From the NCBI GenBank assembly GCA_022225965.2, contig JAKJXP020000019.1, forward strand, positions 124,001 through 188,000: a stretch of DNA of 64,000 nucleotides, read 5' to 3'. The position numbers and the translations under genes are program-made. The notes under the pieces were generated by a model. It saw only the letters and a program-made list of their open reading frames with translations. It ran no database searches and had not been told where the DNA came from. Positions within the stretch are counted from its first letter, which is position 1; each line of letters starts with the position of its first letter. This DNA comes from Diatrype stigma. Lineage: Eukaryota; Ascomycota; Sordariomycetes; Xylariales; Diatrypaceae. Shown piece by piece: positions 12,031 through 22,954 of the stretch.

Positions 12031-14814
12031 TAGCCAGCTTTTTAGTTTTAGCCTTTGGCTTATTTTTATTCGACTTTTTATTCTTTAATAATTTAGTTAC
12101 GCCATTTATTTAAATTTAATCGACGTCGTATAAATTTAATTTACGAAATGTTTAATAATATGTATTATCGTAATAAATAGGTTTAGAATAATTTATTTCG
12201 TATAGTTGTCGCCCGTTTTAAATAACATATTATTTAACGAAATTACCGATTACGGCGACGTTATTAAAAAAAGCCGTCGTAAATTTCGATATTATCTAAT
12301 TTACGGGCCAAATTAAATTTTAATAACGATACGTTTTAATTAAATTTAAAAAACGAATCGATATTATAAATCCCCTTTTAAGTTTAATTTTATTTTATTT
12401 TTAATTATTATTTGCCTTTTTTATTTTTTGTTATTTTAAGCTTTCCAAATTTATTAATAAAACAATTCTTTAATTTAATATTGCCAAAAATACGGTTACG
12501 TTAATATATTTAATTTGTTTCTTTGCCGTTTTTATTATTTTTTAATCCGATTATGGCATTATTTATTTTTTAATCGCGTAATAAACCGCATAATAAGCCG
12601 CATAATCGCTTGTTTAATCGGATTGCTCGAATTATTTGTATTTTTGCTTCGGTTAGTTATTACGTAACGCTTAAACGTATATCGACGTTAATATTAAAAT
12701 TAACGCCATAATTTTTCCAATTGTAACATATTAGCCCTAATCGTAATTCATAGGCTTTTTTCGATCTTTCGTTTTCTTTATTTTCCAAGCGAATTCGAAT
12801 ACGGGGACGAAAACGATCCCGAATACATAATTATGCGTTTTTTCGGATAATTAAACGTAAATAACGGCAACAAATTCGATTTCCAAAACATCGTAATTTC
12901 GACGAAAAACCGGTATAATACAAAGGCAATAACTAAAAGCTTGCGTTATTTCCTAAAGACGTAGCTATTAAAAGGCAATTCGATAAAGCCTTAAAAGCGA
13001 AGCAAATATATTTCTATCCGCGTTATTAACATAAATAATTCGACGTTAAATTATTAAGCATAAATATTTATATTATTTATTAAATAAAGAATAATAAGAA
13101 GTTAATAAACGATTTTTTTTATTTTTTTGCTGGCAATAATTTAAATTTTGGCGACGTTTTTTTTTAATTTATTCCGTTTAAAGCAATCGAAAAGCTATTT
13201 ATTATAAAAGTTTATATTGCAGTTAATGTTTTTATTATTCATTTTATTATTATATAATTTAATTAATTAGTTAATTTCTTATAAATTCGTAATTAATAAT
13301 ATAAATATACGGAACATATTATATATTTTTTATGCGATATTAATAAGATATATAACGAATTGCCTTTATTTTTAAAGCATTTCGATATAATTCTTTTTCG
13401 TTTTAAAAATACCGATAATATTTCAGAAATAAAACGTTAATTTCGCCGGCGGTTTCGTATTTGTCGTTAAGCTATATATATGTAGCTGAATTTTTTTTTT
13501 GCAAATTATCCGGATTATGTAAACTTTATATTAAATTATTATAACTTATTTTAATTACTTAAAAATGGCGATATTTACGATTTGCTTAATATTTATAAAA
13601 CGGATAAAATATATATAGCGGTAAATCCGGACGCGGGTTCCGTAAATAAGGCTATTTTAAAAGATATCGATATATATAATAAAGCGGCGGTTTTTAATTT
13701 ATTTATTGAAGCATTTAAATTGAATCGCTTAAAGGAAAACAATAGGAATAATCCGTCGTTTCCGGAATCGAATATATCGTTATAAGCAATTTAATTAAAT
13801 GTTGCTTATTATTTCTTAATGCTATTTATACGGTAAATCCTTTTTAATAAATTTAATTAATCTTACGTTTTATTTTTTCTTGCGTATTTTATATTTTATT
13901 TTTATGGTAAGGCCGATTTTGTTAAATTTTAATAGCGTATTATTAAATATTAAGATTATTTTAATTATATTATACGTTAAAAAAATGATTGCTTTATTAA
14001 GCATTATATTTTTCGATATATTGCATTAAATATTTTAATGCATAGGTAAGTTCGTAATTATAGCCGTTATTTTATAAATAAGGAATTTAATTTGCTTATT
14101 TTTAAGCGCTAATTATAAAAGGCTTTTAAAAATCCGGATAAGCCTAAGGCATAAATTATTCTTAATTGCATTATTCGGTTTATAAGTATTATTAAAGGCA
14201 TTTGTTCTTTTTAATATAAGCATTAGCGAAAATTAAAAGCCTTTTTTTATTGCTTAAAGCTGTCGTTTGCGTTTATTATTTTAAATTCGGTAAATTTTTA
14301 TTAATGGAGCTTATATCGTTATATGCCTAAGTTTAATTAATGGAAGCAATTAAACGAATATAAACGAATAAACTTATTTCGGCGCTTATTACGTAAGAAT
14401 TTTCATATTGCTGCGTGGCATTTTTTTTTTCGGGCTATCTTGTTTCGAAAAATCGTGCTGGCGGAAAAATTTAATTTCGGCGATTTTTGGTATCGTTTCG
14501 AATAATAAAATCGTAGCAGCGGTTACGTTTATGGATTATATTAATTTAAAGATAATCCCCTTCCGGATATGGATATATAAGAAGGTTAAAACATATACGT
14601 TAAAATTTAGGGCTATTATATTATTGCTATAAATCCTAAGTTTTAAGAAATCGGTTACGGCGGTACGAATAACAATTCGTTATGCATTAATTCTTTTTAT
14701 ACGGAATTTACGTAACAATGATTAAATAGTATCGTAAACCGTTATTAGCGTTATAAATATTTTATTACGTATTATTTCCGGATTATTAAAAAAGCGGCTA
14801 ACGAAATTCGGAAA

Positions 14815-17370
14815 AAGGGCGAGAAGTTATTAAATCCCGTTTGCCGCTTTAATTTTTTACGTTTTATACGAAACGAATTTTGCGTTATTAAAATGGAAGA
14901 TAAGTTTTGGTAATTATTTAATGCCGTATGTAATGATATTTATTTTAACCAATTTAATCTATTAGTAATTATGTCGTAGCTAGTTAATACGGATATTTTT
15001 CCGTATATTAGCGATGCGGCTGTTATTAATTATGTAGCCAAATATTGCGGCAAATCCGAATAATAATCTGCCATATATATTTAGATTGTTCAGTTTATTT
15101 TGCTGCATATAATTAATAATAACCCTATGTTTTCGTTTGTTTTTAAGCTTATAAATAAGCTTATTAAAAAAAGGGATTATTTTGTTTAAAAGGTTTGTTA
15201 TTATTTGCTGCAGCTTCCTTTATAAAAAGATAATCGTATGGTATGTAACGTCGATTGTTGCTTTTTTGAGAAGTATGTCCGAATTTTGGACCTTAATGGC
15301 AAAAGCGATGAGGTTAAAAAGAGCGTTATAGCTTGGGAGAAGTATAAATAAAGAAATATATATATGGAATACGTTTCGTATTTCGAATTCGTCGAGCGTT
15401 GGGATTTTAAAGGTTAGGACTTTAAGAAATGGCATGTTATTAATGCGTAGCCTAAAGTATTAAATTATTTCTTTCGCTATAAGCTTATTCGAATTTATTA
15501 GCAATTTTTTAATTTTTGTCGAATAAAGTTATTATTAAACCATTTTTATTGCCATATTAACGAGTTATTAATTAATAACGAAATTAAGTTTAATAATTAT
15601 ATCGTAATATATGTATATTATATATAATATTATATTTATAAGGATAATTATTACGGCACGATTGGTCGAAAAAATGTTTAGCCCGATAATAAAAAGTTCG
15701 AGCTTGGTTTAAATAATGCGAATGATATTATTTTAAAAGATTGGCAGCATATTATTCGAATGGTGCTAGATTTTTTGTCCGAATAAGAAGACGTTAAATT
15801 ATTTGGCTGCCGTAATATTAATATTAATTACGATTGGTTCTTTTATATTAATCGGTACGTTTATGAGAATTTCGTTAGCGGTAGCTATTAGGAAAAGCGC
15901 CATAAAAAACATTCCGACGATTACGATATTAAGAATTTATTATTAAATGTAGTTAAAACTTTAAATCCCGAACAGCGAATTATATATAATATAATAATTA
16001 ATTATTATTAAAGCTTTTTTATCGGTAATTAATTAAAGCAGTTATTATTATACGTTAATAATAATAATGGAACTGGAAAGTTTTATTTTATTAAGATTAT
16101 ATCGTTACATTTTTAGTAATTATTTATAATAAATAAGTCGTTTATAATTCGAATTGTTTTAATTAATATAATTAATAATTAAATTGGCGGCCAAATATTA
16201 CATTTTTTGTTTCGTTTATTTATCGATAGCGAATATAAGCCCTTAATAAAAAATGCTAGCTTATTAAATATTTTATAACGGCGTTTTTGTAGCGTTTATT
16301 TTCTTATTATCGACGAAAAAAGCATATTCGGCTTATAAAATTTAAACTGGATTAATCGGCGGCTTTAAAAAATCTTTCCTAATCGCCGCAATAGCTATTT
16401 TGGCGGCTTAAATATATTGCTTATCGAAGATTTCTTTTAATTACCTCCCGTTATAAATAAGCCGTTATATGCTTTTAAGCAATTAATTAAATATTACGAC
16501 ATTGCTAAATACGGACTATATAAAGCCTTTAAGCGTTCGGTATTTTTTATTATTATTTAGCGCCAATAAGAATCCAAATAAGCCCGATTTTACGAAGCCT
16601 TATTAAAGTTATAACAACTTAAGGTTTTTGCCGCCTTTTGGAAGTTATTAACGTTTAAATGCGTTATAAAATTCTTTTTTGCCGAAATTATAAGCTTTAA
16701 TAATGCTATACGTATTTATTTTATTAAGGCTCGTATTAATTAATATAACTATAATTACATAATACGGCTTATAAATTTAATTATTTAGGTTTATGCCAAA
16801 TATAAAGGATTTAATATAAATAAGGCCGCTTTTTTTAATGCTAGCAACCTTTTTAAAAGCTTTTTTATTTGCATTAAATACCGGATTATATTAATACGTA
16901 ACCTATAAGGCCATATCGGTTTTATAAACGGAACTTAAGGTACGATATACGACATTTTTTAGGCTTAAGGCTTAAACGTTATAAGTAATGTTTCGGAAGT
17001 TATTATAATAGCTTTTAATAATTATATTGGCCCGGCATTTATTGGTTCGAATAGTTGCGAATTTTGCAATAATTAAGGCAAGGCTGTCGTATTTATTTTT
17101 CGGATTCGATAAAACTTTGTCGTAAAAGGTATTATTTATTACCGAAAGCAATTTTTTTTATTTATTGCATATGTTATTATAATATATAAGTTTTAAGGCA
17201 TTATTTTGCGTTAAATAATGTGCGATATTTCGGATCGTAAGTTTGTTATTGAATTGTTATATATAGCCGTTTTTAAAATGTTTGCATTATAAGGCTTAAT
17301 ATTTGATATTCTATTTAATCGCGGCCGTTTTTATTACGAAAATAATTATCCGCTTATATAGATAAAACTT
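14815..17370 (+). pseudogene. Helitron replicase / PIF1-type helicase relic
   Basis: Helitron proteins join a replication-initiator-like region to a PIF1-family SF1 helicase that moves the element by rolling-circle transfer. Seen in order on +: a CRFNFLRF segment (about 14.84 kb); *LVNTDIFPYISDAAVINYVAKYC with the expected Trp replaced by a stop (about 15.0 kb); NPMFSFVFKLINKL (about 15.13 kb); a YCLLQLPL-like segment; LNPEQRIIYN; Walker A NNNNGTGKFYFIK (about 16.07 kb); Walker B FLIIDEKSIFGL (about 16.3 kb); DFF*LPPV with stop for Gln (about 16.43 kb); NGT*GTIYDI (about 16.94 kb); and FIAYVIIIYKF*GI (about 17.17 kb). Many in-frame stops make it non-functional. Sequence upstream to about 13.5 kb may be the degraded N-terminus but was not recognised. 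Confidence 0.85.
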
Positions 17371-20300
17371 AATAATTATAATACCCGTTTAAAGCATGTT
17401 TTAATTCGGCTTTTATATGCAATTTATTTTTAGTAATTCTTTATTTATTAATTTAATAGCGATAATTTTAATAGCAACAGTTTTTATAGCATTAATTTTA
17501 TTTCGTAAAAAACTTTTAAATATAAATGCAATAGCTTTTTTTTTTATTACGGCAATTTTTCGTATTTTTCATGTTTTTTTAGCTTAATTTTGCGTTTTTT
17601 TTTTTATTTGCAAGCATATGTTAAATATTTCGCCGCCTTATAATTATAGCCGTTTATTTTTAGTTTAAATCGTATATGGCTTAGCCGTAATTGGATTAAT
17701 GTTTTTGTTATAAATGTTTGGCCTGTCGTTTTTTTTGGTTCGGAATTTTGCGAATATGTTATTTTTAAAGGTGCATGTTTTTTTTAGCATTTTGTAATTT
17801 CCGTATTTATGTTTTATGGTACTGGTTCCGGAAATAAATTAGCAGCCATAAAACGGCCATATGTAATAAACGTTAGCTTTATATTGCTAATACGGCGTAA
17901 TATTGGGTTATTTATAAGTTTAAATATATAAGGCCGCTTTGGCATTTATATTAATTAATAAGGAATGCATAATTTTGCTTATGGAAAGGCCGATTTTAAT
18001 AATTACGTATATTTCGTATGTTTATATCGGTAATTTTTTGTCGATCGTATAAGTCGAAAGTAATTGGGGCCCGATTATTATATTTTAAAATTTAATATCC
18101 GTAATGTTTTATTTAATAAATCGTTTTTAAGCCATTTTTATTAAAAACGTAATAATTAAATAAAACAATGCTTATATGTTATTAATATGCGATTTATATA
18201 AATACGTATAATAAATATATACTTAAATAAAAATAACATTTAATTTAATTAATACCGCAAATTCTTTATAAAAGCGATAAAACTAATAAGATATAATAAA
18301 AAGAAATATATCGATTGGCTTTTTAAGAATATCGGTAATTTGTTTAATGCTGGTATGGTTAATAATAATTTGGGCAAGTTTTTGGTTTTTTTTAAGCGTA
18401 CGATAAAATGGGTTTTTTTCGATGCTAGAAATGGAAATATTACGAATAAGCGGCTTAGGTTTTTAATAATGGCTTTTATTGCTAAAAATAGAAATATACG
18501 AAATTCGATAAACCAGCTCCTGTATTTTTTCGTTTTTAATTATATTAATAGCAGGTCGTGATTTGCGATTATTTATAATGGCTGTTACGTATGAAAGATT
18601 TAATTTAAGTGATAATATATTAAGAACGAATTAAAGCTAGCGGATAAAGTAAAGTTGTTACATGAAAGGTTAAAGCTTAAAAATTAAGAATATTAAATAA
18701 AAAAATTTACCTTATATGTTATAATAGGTTTGGCTTATTTAAATGGCTTGTAATTATTTTATTTAAGGTATATATTATGTTTATTGTATTGCTATAATTA
18801 AGAAAGGTATTAGTTGCAATTATTAAAGCTTGCTTGTATAATATTTATAAGTTAGATTTTTAGCCAAACCTAATTAACTTATTTACAAGCCAGATTTTTA
18901 GTTAAACCTAATTTATTTGTTTATTTATTATATCTTTATTGCTAAATCGTTTCCTTTCGAAAAGTTCATTTTATACCATTGCAATAGCTTATATATTATT
19001 CGTTTTAGTCGTTGCCATTTATAACTATATCGTTGCATCCCGTTGCTTATAAGTATTACGATATAGGATTATTCGGCAGCTTATTGGTTATAATCCATGG
19101 CAATAAAACTTCTTAGCGCTAAATTACTAACCATTACGTTTTTTTTGCCGATAAAACCCTTATTTTTAATTACGACTTAAATATTAGTTTTTATTTTATA
19201 AGCAATAGCGATAGATTTTTTCGTAATATTAAGGTGCTTAGTTATATAAATGCGGCAATTTTTAAGATTCGAATTATCGAATTATGGCTTGCTTTAAATT
19301 AAAAATTTTAATTCGAATGCTTATTTAAAAATGGAATTAAAGGTATGGCCTCGTTTGTTACCGAATGCGTTAATTCGTTTAAGTTATTATTTATATTCGA
19401 GATTAATCCGGAATACGCCATAAAAAAAAATAATAAAACGATATATAATATTAATAAGCCGACGTTTATTTGGATGCCGCAATAGGTACTTTTAAGCCTA
19501 TTCGAATATTGGATTAACGTTTTGCATTAAATGTTTCGAAAAATATTCCTGGTTTTCGATTTATTAGCAATTTATGGTACGTATTAAAAAATTTAATAGG
19601 TATATTGCGATTTTTAAAAAAGGTTTGTTTTAAATAAATCCTGTTTTATTATTATCGTCTTTATAAATAAGCTTTCGTAATAAAATAATAAATGAACTTG
19701 TAATTTTTAAATTGCTTATTTTTTTAAGGCTTTATTTATGAATTCCTTTTACGTAAAGCAATGATATAACAATAGTTACGATTAAGTTATTACGTCGTCG
19801 AATATGCTGGGTAATTAAAAAAGAATAATTAAAGAATATATCGGCCTTAAGAATAAAAAGTCGAATAAGCGCAATTAAGTAGCTAATAATTAATTTAATT
19901 AATTTATTACCGTTAATTCCGATTTATTGTTAAATATTGTCCGTATTTTCCCTTATAAGCGCCAGCTTTCGTTTAGTTCCAGTTTGGTATAGCAATTACG
20001 TCGCCCATTTCTTATGCTTTTTTAAAGCCGCTTTCGCCAGTTCCTTTTTTAATAGTTCCTTTCTTAGTAGCCCCTTTTTTAATAGTTATTATTAATGCGG
20101 TCCTGGCCGTTTTTGGATTTCGCCTTTCGATTACGACCATTTATGGGCAATAAAAGGCTAAATGCTTTACGTATATATAAATATTATACGCTTTATTTAA
20201 AGCATAGGCTTTCGACCGAATACCTAATAAACGAGCCATATCCTTTATTCCCCGTAGGCTAAAAAGAATGGGATTCGTATTTTCGTAATTTTTAACGATA

Positions 20301-20461
20301 AAATAATTAAAGGGGCTATAAATACGAATTATATTTATGCGGTAAATTATATTAAATTATTGCGCTTGGATTTAAAAAGAAATTAACGAAAGGCGTTATT
20401 TATAAGGCTTAAGTTATCGGTAATTAATATAATCCTAAGCAGAAAATTATAATAATAAGGA

Positions 20462-20562
20462 CGATTAATCGTAGGCGAAAACGCTCGAAGTATTTCCCAA
20501 GCCTGAATTTCTGGATTTGATTTCCGTATTACATTATCTTTATAGAATAATCTCCGGTTAGG
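20462..20562 (-). repeat. Right copy of a 101-bp inverted repeat
   Basis: Inverted copy of 10534-10634, with the G-to-A-type differences expected if this copy lay inside the RIP-affected block. The central stretch of about 30 bp is nearly identical in both copies. Confidence 0.85.
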
Positions 20563-20718
20563 TTTTAACATTTTACGCCAATCCAAAAAATAAGTAAGTA
20601 AAATGGCCCAGTAACCCCAAAAAAATCGCCCCGCGAGGGAAATTTTTTTGACCCGGAGAAAAAAAAAAAAGGTTCCCGAAGCTTGCGTAGGGCCGTACCT
20701 TTTTTTTCTTTTCGTAGC

Positions 20719-20750
20719 GGTTAAAAAAATTTTAACCATAGTAAAGCTAG
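20719..20750 (+). mobile_element. Candidate Helitron 3' end (hairpin plus CTAG)
   Basis: GGTTAAAA, three A, then TTTTAACC forms a perfect 8-bp stem. Nine bases later comes CTAG, at the place where AT-rich sequence ends. Helitrons typically end with a hairpin about 10 nt before CTRR, and the orientation agrees with the + strand helicase. The base after CTAG is G rather than the usual T, so the call is tentative. Confidence 0.4.
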
Positions 20751-20762
20751 GGGGTCGAATCC

Positions 20763-21532
20763 TTGGCTGATACAAGTTAGACGAATAGTGAGTACGAGGC
20801 TTGAAGCTGGCTAAGACGAGGGCGCTGTAATCCGTGAATCACAGCTGTCAGCATCGTGCCGAACCACGGATAAAATCTGTTCGTGATCCTCGGGTACATC
20901 GTAGTCGGTCTCTCGCTAAGTAGAGCAGCCTATGATAGTCTAGAGTGTTTATGACATACGTTCGGACGTAGGCATCGTGTTGAATACTTGAGGTAGAACC
21001 TAAGAGAGTGAGTGAGTCGCCCGCCGCCAGGACTTTAGTTAGACGTCGGTAGGCGATGAGCCGATTGGCTACCTAAATTTAGATACAATACCTACTGTAA
21101 GTTACCTGCAGGTATGTATGTATTGTAGTACGACGGGCGTTGGTCTACCTACGGCCCGAGTTGGGGTTGGTGGAAACTTGGTCGTTAATTGCATGCCTAT
21201 CATCGCGGATCATGTGATTCCCCAGCCCGCCCCCCTAAACATCCATAGCAGGAACAGTACCTACATGAAAATGTACGATGTTAGGTATGGCGGCAGGATA
21301 GTCTTGGGTGGTGAGATTTTGCAAGGTAGTGGTGTAGATGATTGTACAATTACTCATTAGGGAGATATGTGTTTGTATACTCCAGCTATGGTATAGTAAC
21401 CGACTGCCAGCAATGTCCCGAAGAAAAAGAGATAGAAACTGAAGTTCGCCCGTGTCAATGTCAAACGCCACCAGCACCGCCGTATGATACCATCGTCCCA
21501 AATCGCGTCTTCCCAAGAAGCATTTCCCTAGC
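20763..21532. other. Flank and downstream region, no gene
   Basis: Normal composition. Short frames at 21118-21641 have no recognisable content. The right part is the 3' flank of the palmitoyltransferase gene. Confidence 0.5.
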
Positions 21533-22954
21533 CTATCCTCTGATCTGTCTCATCTCCAATCCGGCGTTCTCATCAATGGTCTCGTCGTTTACTAGACCGT
21601 ATCGAGCACGGATGTCGGCTAGGATGGGACCCATCCGGTAGAAGCCTTCGTGCCCCTCGTGGTTGACACAGGGCGATTTGCGTATGGGCAGTAACCAGTC
21701 GATAACGTGGGATCCCATCACCGATTTCCAGTTCCCCCAGTAGCCGAGATGCCACGGGTTCTCTCCGGGCTCGGTCCTCAAGATTGCAAAAGTACGGGTT
21801 GCAAGGGCGTCGCGTGCGTTTGGACGCGAGCCATCGGAGCTGTCATTCCCGGCGTTGGTTCCGGGCCTTAATCTCTTGTTCGCTTCGCCATTTATACCCA
21901 ATTCCAGCTTCGGCAATGGGTATGACACGGTCGTGAAGTTGTCGGTAGACCGAGTCCCGCGGGGAACGCGGACGGCAAGTTGATAGACTTTCGTCCCAGA
22001 TCTCAGCATATCAACGCTGGTCATGTTCAAAAGGACGTAGCGCAGAGACGTCGCCGTCATGGTGAATGCAAATAAGCCGAAGAACGCAGCCAGTGCCACT
22101 CCGGCGATTAGACGGGAGTCTGCAGGCACTCGCTCGGTACGTAATTCCATCGCAAGACATGAGGCTGACACAGCAATGACAAGCACACAATAAAGCGTGC
22201 CGTAGGTAGTGAACTGGACGAAGAATTTGAAAGCTGTAGAACGTTAGAATTCTATCCCACAATACCCACGCCCCACGCACGCTTGGCCCAGCACAGACTC
22301 ACCATTTTCGCCAATCATTCCGCCCACCCACGGGCAATAATGGTCCATGCGATACACACATCGATTCACCTCGCTGCTGTGATGTGCCCTATCCGGCTTC
22401 CAGTTGCAACACTCTGAGCACCATTTCGGCCGGCCGTCGCTCTCGCAAACGAAGACATCTCGGGTATAGAACTGCTCTAGTCCTGGACTGTCTGGGTCGG
22501 AATTCGGCCCTGCCCAGTACGGATAGCCCTCGGTGTCAAACGACCGTTGCGATAACTCCTTTCCCTTGTTCGCGCTATTCCTCCGCCGTTCGAGCGCCAG
22601 AGGGCCTAGCGGGACGACACCGCAGTCCAAAGTGACCGTGAGAAAAGTTCGTAGATAAGTGGCGATCATTAACAGGAGGAGAATGAAGTAGAGTACCAAA
22701 ACGACGATCGCGGCTCCATGGTTGCGTCGAGACTTGATTAGATGTTCGACTGAACTCCAGCCGTTAGCGGATCGTCCTGTGCTGCCGTAGAAACAAAGCA
22801 CCAGACCAAACACCCAGCATGGGAAGAATCGCGACTTACCACAGACCGGAGTGACGATGACGTACGTAGCATAGCCCACGACGGTAGCTAAGACGAAAGG
22901 GATAATGCGGGTAGACCAGCGCGATGCGGCTCTGGTACTTGCCACTTCAGGCAT
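21533..22954 (-). CDS. PFA5: Palmitoyltransferase, DHHC family (Pfa5-like)
   Basis: Exons 22954-22303 and 22233-21533 with a 69-nt intron (GTGAGT...CTACAG) give 450 aa. DHHC enzymes attach palmitate to cysteines of membrane-associated proteins through an acyl-cysteine intermediate. The Cys-rich domain is visible as WCSECCNWKPDRAHH, RCV and MDHYCPWVGG, so the catalytic tetrad is DHYC at residues 204-207, a variant also known in fungal Pfa5. Hydrophobic segments lie at about 17-36, 43-57, 82-104, 226-245 and 257-279, giving an integral membrane protein with the catalytic loop in the cytosol. The C-terminal half keeps NPWHLGYWGNWKSVMG and WLLPI, which fit Pfa5 proteins. The intron falls inside the GENAFKFF segment right after the catalytic loop and preserves frame. 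The ATG at 22954 is the first of the exon. The Pfa5 assignment rests on overall layout. Confidence 0.9.

Larger units (their letters stand above)
10720..20750 (+). mobile_element. RIP-degraded Helitron-containing AT-rich block
   Basis: Composition falls abruptly to very AT-rich at about 10.7 kb and recovers near 20.75 kb. Relic + strand frames match a fungal Helitron replicase/helicase, with stops mostly at positions where Trp or Gln is expected (TGG or CAA/CAG to TAG/TAA), as in RIP. The block holds two tandem arrays near its left end and a hairpin plus CTAG at its right edge. The exact 5' end was not found, and no target duplication of the whole block was seen, so the limits are compositional. 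More than one repeat may be nested here. No relic protein family was recognised in about 12.1-14.8 kb or 17.4-20.4 kb. Confidence 0.75.

Noticed and set aside
19141..19500. Partly open + frame in the right part of the Helitron block
   Set aside because: Looks protein-like (FVTECVNSFKLLFIFEINPE) but matched no transposase motif I could name; kept as unrecognised relic.
20752..20762. GGTCGAATCC, similar to a tRNA B box
   Set aside because: No cloverleaf, A box or acceptor stem around it; it lacks the GTTC core.
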